From assembly GCA_950097015.1 (NCBI GenBank), contig CATNEN010000007.1, positions 1-64,000 of the forward strand: a stretch of DNA of 64,000 nt, in the 5' to 3' direction. Below the pieces are notes generated by a model. It had not been told where the DNA came from. It saw only the letters and a program-made list of their open reading frames with translations, and searched no databases. This document shows positions 56,146 to 64,000 of the stretch, one piece after another. The DNA comes from Macrostomum hystrix (lineage: Eukaryota; Platyhelminthes; Macrostomidae). The translations under genes and the position numbers were made by a program. Positions within the stretch are counted from its first letter, which is position 1, and the number at the start of each line of letters is the position of its first letter.

Positions 56146-56149
56146 TCTG

Positions 56150-56300
56150 TAGACTGTAGTTAGCCTTCTTAATCTGAATACTGATAGTGAATTCGGAGGT
56201 TCGATCCTCATCTTCGTGTGGTGTGATGACGTAGATTAGCGAGCATTATAATTATTGTCGTTCTGTTCGGATGGAAAACTGACCATGTCGTCGGTTGCAG
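56150..56300 (+). mobile_element. Possible tRNA-derived SINE (family D)
   Basis: TAGTTAGCCTTCTTAATCTG resembles a degenerate A box, and GGAGGTTCGATCCTC about 45 bp later is a good B box, followed by an unrelated body. Only one copy is visible in this window, so the family is uncertain. Confidence 0.35.
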
Positions 56301-56309
56301 CGGGAAAAT

Positions 56310-57640
56310 AAGCTGATTAACGTAACTAGAGATTGGATAATAATATTAAAAAGCTTTATATAGTGGAATAGGCTTACTAAAAGTCAAGCTTCGTTGATTC
56401 AAAGCTCTGTGGTTCTCTAATTTCTTTCTAGTATTTTAACAATAGACACAATCACACTCAACTACACAACAAGAGAGCCATGTAAGGGAGAGATCTTGGT
56501 CCGAATAACAAAATAAGTCGCAGCAGCAGTAACTAAAAATTAATTGGCAATTAATTAAAACAAGAGACACTCTCTCAAAGGTGTGCGCATGCAGTTAGCC
56601 TACCTAATAGTGTTTGCTCTATCTAATTTAGTTATAGACAAATTAAAAGTAAATAATAAAAATGACGCTACAGAAAGCGAATTCCATAAACAACCCGCAA
56701 AATGACACAAAAGTTCCGATTCAACTGACTGTAAAAATTTCTGTTAACATGTTACATAATACAATATAATGGTACCAACAACATTGCAAGGTCACTATAT
56801 TATTACGAATAAAAAGCTGCTAGGCCTAATGCTAAATCCAAAATGTTTTTTTTTCGACGAGTCAGTCAGTCAGTTAGTTTTCCCTCTTTAAAAATCAAGC
56901 TTAGCAGAAGACAAAATGATGAGCCAAAAGCCTGATGTAACTAATTTTAGCTACCAAGCCCGTCACCAATCATGCGCTTTTTAACCTGATTGAGTGGTGC
57001 ATCCTAGTAGCGAAATACGAAGCAAACAAAACTTGCATCACCAAAATGTAAAAAAATCGTATTGTAACTTTCAGCTGGTTATCGAGCAATATTTGTCTAG
57101 GAACATATACTACATAACATTTATGTCTTGGTGAATAAAGACAAGGAATATTGTTATCGACTCATCATAAACTATCCATTAAGTTCTCGATACAGACTGG
57201 CTTCAAGGACGATATTAGTAGTTAGTAGTAGTGCAGTTCAGTAGTAGTACTTGGTATAGTTGAATAGTTAGTAGATGGGAACACAAAGACACTTTCTTTG
57301 TCTTAGTCAGTCTATTATTTAATCAACTATAAATATAGCGAAATCATAATGCTCTTGCATACACATTACTGCATGCTTACTTAGATTTGTCTGCATCTAT
57401 CAATCATGACAGGGAAACCTTATAAGCATGCTATTGATGTTAGCTTATTTCAAGCTTGTGTACCACTAAGGGCATGTAAAATGCTTGCCTAGGCCTAATC
57501 GACACAAAATAGAGAAAACGAAATAATTCATTAAAATTTGGGCTTTTGTGATGCCTTCCTCAGAATTTATTTAGTTCAAATTAGACAACGTGTGGATGCC
57601 ATGATGAAATAATTAAGATCAAAAGCAAGTAGAACGTTTG
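56310..57640. other. AT-rich gene-poor DNA
   Basis: No supported gene. A short TAGTAGTAG-rich patch occurs near 57210-57270. Confidence 0.5.
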
Positions 57641-57714
57641 AAGAATTGTCATTCTGTCGGCAGTCAAACAGAAAGTCTTCCACTACCTTTTAACCCTTTC
57701 AATATTAGTAATTT

Positions 57715-58180
57715 TCACTCATCATCTTCATCCTCCTCATCGTCGTCGTCATCATCCTCATCCTCCTCCTCATCATCGTCGTCATCATCCTCATCCTCCT
57801 CATCATCGTCGTCATCATCCTCATCCTCCTCATCATCGTCGTCATCATCCTCATCCTCCTCATCATCATCGTCGTCATCATCCTCATCCTCCTCATCATC
57901 GTCGTCATCATCCTCATCCTCCTCATCATCATCGTCTTCATCATCTTCATCCTCCTCCTCATCGTCGTCGTCATCATCCTCATCCTCCTCATCGTCGTCG
58001 TCGTCATCTTCATCCTCCTCCTCATCGTCATCATCATCATCCTCATCCTCCTCATCATCGTCGTCATCATCCTCATCCTCCTCATCATCATCGTCGTCGT
58101 CATCCTCATCCTCCTCATCGTCATCGTCATCATCTTCATCCTCCTCCTCATCGTCGTCGTCTTCGGCTTCTCGTTCGTCC

Positions 58181-58215
<35 letters not shown>

Positions 58216-59291
58216 CTCATCATCATCATCATCATCCTCATCCTCCTCATCATCGTCTTCATCATCTTCATCCTCCTCCTCATCGTCGTCGTCATCATCC
58301 TCATCCTCCTCATCGTCGTCGTCGTCATCTTCATCCTCCTCCTCATCGTCATCATCATCATCCTCATCCTCCTCATCATCGTCGTCATCATCCTCATCCT
58401 CCTCATCATCGTCGTCATCATCCTCATCCTCCTCCTCATCATCGTCGTCGTCATCCTCATCCTCCTCATCGTCATCGTCATCATCTTCATCCTCCTCATC
58501 ATCATCGTCGTCATCATCCTCATCCTCCTCCTCATCATCGTCGTCGTCATCTTCATCCTCCTCATCATCATCGTCGTCATCATCCTCATCCTCCTCATCA
58601 TCATCGTCGTCATCATCCTCATCCTCCTCCTCATCGTCGTCGTCGTCATCCTCATCCTCCTCATCATCGTCGTCATCGTCGTCATCATCCTCATCCTCCT
58701 CATTATCATCGTCGTCATCATCCTCATCCTCCTCATCATCATCGTCGTCATCATCCTCATCCTCCTCCTCATCGTCGTCGTCGTCATCCTCATCCTCCTC
58801 ATCGTCGTCATCCTCGTCATCTTCTTCTTCTCGTTCGTCCTCGTCATCATCTTCATCCGCATCAGCTTCCCTGTCATCCTCGTCTTCGTCGGCGTCCCTG
58901 TCGTCCTCGTCGTCATTTGCGTCTGAATCGCGCGCCATCGCCTCCTCTTCGTCGTCGCTATCGTCACCCGCCGACCGCATCAGAGGAGCATCGTCGGTTT
59001 CCCGCTTGGAACTTAGAGCAGTCTCGGGCCTTTGGCCTTGGGGCAGCTGTCATGATGAATCAGGTAATAGGATGAAGGAGTAAATTTACACAAGACCACT
59101 ACACATGCATCTCAACTCTGATCTGATCTCATTGGTTCAAACGCTATAATGCCTCGGTTTGACCTCCATGCCATCACTCGCAATCGTATTATTTGAAAAT
59201 AAAAGTATGACAAATCAAAGTCTTGAGCATGAAAATAACTCACCGCCGAAGCGACCGCAATGGCCAGTAGCAGCAGAAGTAGAAGCCTCAT
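57715..59291 (-). CDS. Secreted hyper-acidic Asp/Glu repeat protein
   Basis: Two exons on the minus strand. Exon 1 (59291-59244) codes a 16-residue signal peptide (MRLLLLLLLAIAVASA) and ends at GCG|GTGAGT. Exon 2 (59046-57715), after acceptor CATGACAG, codes 443 residues, for 459 in total. After a short start (LPQGQRPETALSSKRETDD, with a KR dibasic site) the chain is almost entirely Asp and Glu. It is built from about 35 copies of a 10-11-residue EEDEDDDDDD-type unit, with a few Arg/Ala breaks (DEREAEDD). The acidic frame is sense to a TATA box (59394-59401), and the signal-peptide exon joins it in phase 0. Such proteins bind Ca2+ or basic partners in secretory granules, mucus or mineral matrices; the role here is inference. 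The opposite strand gives a polySer frame that I reject. Confidence 0.8.
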
Positions 59292-59393
59292 AGTGCAAAC
59301 GTGTCGCTAAACTTGAAAATTATCTGTTGCTCAGAAGTGAACTCAGAAGGTCCAGAATTCTTGGTTGTTCCCTGACCAGACTTGACAGTCGAG

Positions 59394-59401
59394 TTTATAT
59401 A
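59394..59401 (-). promoter_or_regulatory. TATA box of the acidic-protein gene
   Basis: The minus strand reads TATATAAA about 103-110 bp before the start codon at 59291, in a sensible core-promoter position. Confidence 0.65.
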
Positions 59402-59409
59402 GGCTAGCG

Positions 59410-60650
59410 ATCAGACTATCAGGCAGCGTGAGCCGACCCACCGCAGCTGCTGAGCTCTTCCACCTGCCGCTGTCGTCAGCGTCTTCTTACTTCGCCAACT
59501 CACAAGCTTTGGAGTCAAACGAGCAGTTCTTTATTGTTTGCGCATGACAACATTGAGCTGGCGAGCTGATCTGCTGACGTTATTAACTTTGTCTATTATC
59601 CGGATTTGATTTTACAACCCTAGATAAGTTTTTTATTTTTAGAGAATGATTTAAACAAATATTTCTGATATTATAAGATTTCCAATATTTGTTTTGCCGT
59701 CGGCAAACATGCCAATTTTCCTTGTTAAGGTAAATATAAATTGAGACACCTGCCGAAAAAGCAAATTTCACAATTTCTACATTGATTTTCGCCAAAGTGT
59801 TTTTGCAACGTCAGTAGCCAAGGAACTTTAATGTGTTCTTTCTTAGAATGTTCATTGTCTATCTGTTCCAATGCGCTTGATGCGGTTCCTGACGTAGGCA
59901 GGCACCACCATCAATAGCCACATATGAACCATGGCTTGAAATTTCACACAAATTGCGTTTATCTCTGAAATTCAATGTGGCACATGTCCCTGTACATGTA
60001 GTTGAGTGATTTGGAACTAGCTCGCACCGGCGGGACACAATGACGGTGAGGTATGAGTAGACCAGGCCCATGAGCTAAGATCTGCGATGCGTCACTCCTG
60101 CAGCCACCTTTTGAGCAGGTTTTTGCAGCTAGTAGGGTGCCTTGTGCCTCCCAGCGCAGAAATCCCTCAACGCTGTCCCTTCCAATGGGTACAAACTGGG
60201 TCAGTTTAAGCGCTTGATGGGCGTTGCCTCGGACCTCTCACCTGAGTCTTAAGGTACATCTGGCTACGGCTCTAAGGGAAAGGTATCACATTTCCACCTT
60301 AACAGTATATGCGACCAGTCCGCAGCGTTCGCCCTACCTGTGCGTGATCAGGTGCCTCTGGTTTCGGCTCTGAGGGAATGGTGTCACTTTCTGACCTTAC
60401 AGGGTTAAAGTACAGGTTTTGACCTTACAGGTACAGGTACGCAGCTTGCTGCTGGTTTTCACCATACCTGGCTGGTCTCATCATCTATGGCCTCTACTAA
60501 TGCCAACTGTGAAACTGGTACTGAAGCTCCCTCCCCATGAACCCGGCCTCCTTCGGGAACCGCCACCGCGGTGGAGCACCTCGCGCCGAGCAGAAAGACG
60601 TCTGGACCCTCGGCAACAGACGCCTCTTCTTCTCGACACCGCAAGCAGGG
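59410..60650. other. No gene confirmed; probably decayed repeat DNA
   Basis: No supported gene. A phrase of the form GGYRYCTCTGGTTTCGGCTC recurs (near 60262 and 60354), as does GACCTTACAGG (about 60396 and 60422). This suggests decayed repeats leading into the retrotransposon remnant. Confidence 0.35.
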
Positions 60651-60659
60651 CGCGCTGAG

Positions 60660-61960
60660 GATACGCCAACTGACAATGCGGCCGCTACCTAGGAAACGTC
60701 TGCACCTTCCACCAAGGCCAAGCTCCCAGCGCTCTAACCCGCCATTTATCATCTGCAGCCAAGAGCGCGATCTGACGGTCGAGCAAGTCGAGAGTGTGTG
60801 GTGCACTGTCGATGCCGGCCTCGTCGACGCATGACCAAAGAAGGCCACCTGGTTAATGTGGTCAAGTCGCACAAAGATGTGGGAGGGCTGCATCCTACTC
60901 AGGTGTCAGTCTGGTGCAACACTCGCTACACCTGGACTCTCACGATGTCTGAGTGAGTGCCAAGTGCTACCTGATGCCTCACTCTCCGACCAAATTATGT
61001 TCATTTCCGCAGCACAGCTAAAATATCCTTGGAAGCGAAAAGCTAGGATCACTGATTGGGGGGGGATTTTAAAAGCTTCCTGGAAGAAACCCACGCTGTC
61101 ACTATAGTCTTTACTCAAGTGCTCCAGTCTTTACAAGGCCACCACGTGCCTTGGGACAGAAGAACTCGCATCCGCTATCACGGAATCGATTTCCACCGCC
61201 TTTGAGGCCGCCTGCCCCTTAACGCGCACAGAGGCAAATCACGAGCCCCGTGGTGGAACCTACAGCTTGGCGATCACCGTCGCAGGCGAAGAGGCTTTAA
61301 AACTACCGAAACTAAAAAAGCTGACCAAACTGCCCATCTCGAGACAATTCATGAGTTTAAAGGCAATGTGGGAATGCTAAATCCAAAAAAATTGGCTCAT
61401 TCGGAAAATCGGATCATTCTACTGGACGTCATGTACTGACGTCCAGCATCATCATGGAAGATAGAATAAAGAGCGCCGCGCTGACTTTCAAACATTTTAA
61501 GTCCCCAGGACCCGACGGCATTGTACCTGCCTCCCTCAGGGTGGCGGTTAAATGTCCTGGTTTCCTTAGGAATCTCTGTAAGATTCCTCTGCAAGGAATC
61601 TCACCAGCAGGAATGTCGAGTGGCTACTGCACCCGCTCACGCTGAACGGCAAGGATATTTCATTCCGCAAGCAAACAAAAAGTGTCTAGGAAGTCACCAC
61701 AGGCAATTATCTGCAGGACAGCGCATGTTCAATCCAAAACTGAAAGGCCTTCGCAATCCTAGTGCAGCTGGCAGAACGTTAGGTATAACCTCACCCCAAA
61801 ACGGCAATATTAGTAACACCATCCAGGTCGATCCTATTTCGCAGTACCGATCTTGATCAGTGCCTTGCAAGCTAAGACCTGCCCGAGCCTCTAATTGCGA
61901 GTGCAGGGGCGAGCATGCCGAATCTTCCTGAATACCTGCGTCCTTTGATGGCTTCAACGA
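60660..61960 (+). mobile_element. Degenerate non-LTR retrotransposon (RT remnant)
   Basis: Frame-broken coding remnants. The clearest is at about 61454-61580, reading ALTFKHFKSPGPDGIVPASL, the conserved entry to the reverse-transcriptase domain of Jockey-like LINE elements (K-S/A-PGPDGI). Upstream pieces (ARITDWGGILKASWKK at 61040-61105) fit the linker before the RT. Many stops and shifts make it inactive. Ends are not defined. Confidence 0.6.
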
Positions 61961-62035
61961 TTTTCTCGACCTAATGCCCTACGGGCATCATATGGATGCA
62001 TATTCGGAAACTGCCCTCCGCCTTCTGGATGTTGC

Positions 62036-62389
62036 ATGGACTCCGTTAAGTTTCAGGTTTCACAGCGAAAGCTTCTTCCGCACACAGACCTCTACCACTT
62101 TGGATATGGCAACAGTGTCATTTTGACGGTTAGCCGCGTACGCCCAACTACAAGTCCTGAGGTCCATGAGGTCCAATTACGTAGCGGTCTTGTGCTTCAT
62201 GTAAACAAAATACAAAGTTTCTATGCAGAAAAAATGAATAACACATATTACCTGAGAACCAACTTGTCTTTAAAAGACTTTTCTTTTAAAATATTTCTTG
62301 AAAAGAATACACCCGCATTATATTTGCATTGGAGTTTTCAAAGACCTGTCAACAGTCGAATAAAATTCCATTACAATTCGACGAGTTAA
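62036..62389 (+). CDS. Hypothetical 117-codon open frame
   Basis: An ATG-initiated frame of 117 residues, rich in beta-type sequence (LRTNLSLKDFSFKIFLEKN) and without signal peptide or membrane helix. It ends 88 bp before the flotillin start. It could be an exon, a retrotransposon tail or chance. I do not recognise it. Confidence 0.2.
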   Translation: MDSVKFQVSQRKLLPHTDLYHFGYGNSVILTVSRVRPTTSPEVHEVQLRSGLVLHVNKIQSFYAEKMNNTYYLRTNLSLKDFSFKIFLEKNTPALYLHWSFQRPVNSRIKFHYNSTS

Positions 62390-62476
62390 AGGGAGCTGTG
62401 TAACGGAAGTCTTAGCAAATTGACTCTTCGTTTATCCTTTTTCCTTGAGCTTAATCAAAAGACTAATATATTCATC

Positions 62477-64000
62477 ATGCCGTGGGGTTTCCAAACGTGT
62501 GGTCCTAATGAGGCCCTTGTTATTTCAGGCAAGTACTAGCTATTTTTAAATGATTTACTGTTTAGCTACTGTCCTGAATGAAGTAGGCCCCTAGTTTTTT
62601 ATTACCAATTTTTTTGATTTCGGCAAAAGTTTATTTAGATTAGGCCTCATTATCTAGCTATACTTGACTGTATAATACATGTTCGTGCTGACAGTGGTTG
62701 TTTAGCTTGCTAGCTAGTCATTTTTTATTAATTTTAGTAGGGCCTAAACTATGTTGGCCTATCTAGTATTTACTATTCAGTGAGGGCCACTGCTTTCGCT
62801 GCGGTTCGATTGTCATCAATTACATTAGTATGTCAAAAGTAGGCATCATTAGCAATTTTTTCTGTTTCTTGTGCTTTGATAATATAGCTCAAATAGTGTT
62901 GAGTGATTTGTAACTTTTTTCTCTTGTCAACAAGTTTACATACTATTAGCATTTTACATGTATATATTCTACCCACCTACATTGAGTATTAGGTATGCCA
63001 AGAATTCAGTGTGAGTTGTGACCAACCATGTACACCGAATTTGGCAGGCTGAATTTTGGGCATATAAAACAGATCCAAACTATGGGCTAGAGTTGGCTAG
63101 AGTTTTAAGTAACATTTTAAGTAAATTTCTATAAGTAAGTAAAGAAATTTGGGACAGTTAGCTATTTAATGTGACATACTTATTATATAGCTTTACTCAT
63201 TATCACATAGAAAAAATGATTTAATGGCTTAGGCTAGGAACTAATGAACACAATATATATTCATGATTATCTAAGACATTAATTATTGCTATATTTCTGT
63301 ATTGCTTTTTGCTTTTGTGAATATTTCTGCTATACATGCATAGACCTCTATTTATTTTAATAATAAAAAAGAAAAATACACTTAACCATAAGAATGTTTT
63401 GTATGTTAAATTTTCTACTAATCATTATATTATTTACATTGTTAGCACTTGTTTACATAGACTATAGTCACAATATTATTAGAAATTTCTTTTTTAGTAT
63501 CTTATTGCTATGTTAAATTCAACTATATGTTGTGTGTGACATATGTTATAGTTATATGTGATTGATAACATGTGATTTTGTATTGTTATTAAGAAAATGA
63601 TAATGGTAGTTATTTTTTAGTGTCTAACTATTCAGATCTGGTGATGTCATTTTTTGGGCTACATTTAATGAATGTTTATTACAATTTAGTCAATTGACAA
63701 TTATATAAATTTATATTTCAATGTCTTTTTTTGCCTATCAAAAAACAGGCTGTTGCCATGGCAAGCCCATGTACATACCTGGCGGCAGGAAATTTGTTCT
63801 GCCTGGTATTCAACAGGTGCAACGCATCTCCCTGAACACCATGACCATCACAATTGAATCGCCAAGAATCTACACTCAGCTTGGCGTGCCAGTGACAGTC
63901 ACCGGCGTGGCTCAGCTGCGCATCAAGGGCCAGAATCAGGACATGCTGGCGGCCGCCTGCGAACAGTTTTCTAGGAAAAACTGAGCACGAAATCACCGAG
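62477..64000 (+). CDS. FLOT1: Flotillin-1, 5' part (gene continues beyond window)
   Basis: Exon 1 (62477-62528) codes MPWGFQTCGPNEALVIS, the flotillin N-terminus. It ends at a GC donor (TCAG|GCAAGT). Exon 2 starts at 63749 (acceptor AAAAACAG) in phase 1 and gives GCCHGKPMYIPGGRKFVLPG, then RISLNTMTITIES, GVPVTVTGVAQLRIKGQN and MLAAACEQF, an unmistakable SPFH/Band-7 domain. Flotillins scaffold membrane microdomains and endocytosis on the cytosolic face, anchored by acylation; hydrophobic IQQ and SLNT segments favour flotillin-1 over flotillin-2. After EQF the frame shown hits TGA at 63982. Reading one base later gives LGKTEHEITE, the expected continuation, so the TTTT run at 63967-63970 probably has one extra T. 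The rest of the gene lies outside the window. Confidence 0.93.

Noticed and set aside
57638-59083. 481-codon polySer frame on the plus strand
   Set aside because: It is antisense to the acidic gene, which has a signal-peptide exon, proper splice sites and a TATA box. PolySer arises from TCA/TCC/TCG codons opposite Asp/Glu codons.

Overview
The window is animal nuclear DNA, most likely from a free-living flatworm of the Macrostomum type. That assignment is inference. The sequence shows spliced genes with GT-AG introns, an innexin (the gap-junction family of protostomes and other invertebrates), TTAGGG telomere-type repeats, tRNA-derived SINEs, a Ty3/gypsy element and about 20 tandem arrays. 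Nothing is prokaryotic: no operons, no CRISPR.

Layout. 0-2.2 kb: repeats and an interstitial telomere tract. 2.4-2.8 kb: a small secreted polyQ protein (+). 3.9-30 kb: five related TNF-like (C1q/TNF jelly-roll) genes, here called TL1 (-, 5098-3876, frame-broken), TL2 (-, 12245-10441, two tandem domains), TL3 (-, 23618-22698, intronless), TL4 (-, 26041-25244, intronless) and TL5 (+, 27871-29979). They are separated by large satellites and a young Ty3/gypsy retrotransposon (18027-22380) with a perfect 5-bp target-site duplication. 30.8-34.8 kb: a GT32 glycosyltransferase (-). 35-40.3 kb: satellites only. 40.6-43.4 kb: innexin (-). 43.9-46.1 kb: an unrecognised 537-aa protein (+). 47.5-52.7 kb: nicalin (-), its introns loaded with repeats. 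53-57.6 kb: AT-rich, gene-poor, with a hAT-like MITE. 57.7-59.3 kb: a secreted, almost pure Asp/Glu protein (-). 60.6-61.9 kb: a degraded non-LTR retrotransposon. 62.5-64 kb: first exons of flotillin-1 (+), running off the end.

Main result. The TNF-like genes share one plan: signal or type II anchor, a short cassette with two cysteines, then a jelly-roll domain with a Pro-Trp entry, a (R/Q)PG(L/V)(Y/F) strand and a C-terminal (T/S)(Y/F/H)(L/I)xxxR(I/L) strand. Intron phases (0 before the cassette, 1 after it) are the same in the three spliced genes. TL2 duplicates the cassette-plus-domain unit, with both cassette exons exactly 91 nt. The genes probably act as extracellular, possibly trimeric, ligands. 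Receptors and function cannot be read from this window.

Exon joins were made by hand from splice motifs, reading frame and family similarity. For GT32, innexin, nicalin, TL2 and TL5 the summed exon lengths are exact multiples of three, which supports the models. Flotillin carries one homopolymer frame slip and TL1 two frame breaks, so some single-base assembly errors are likely.
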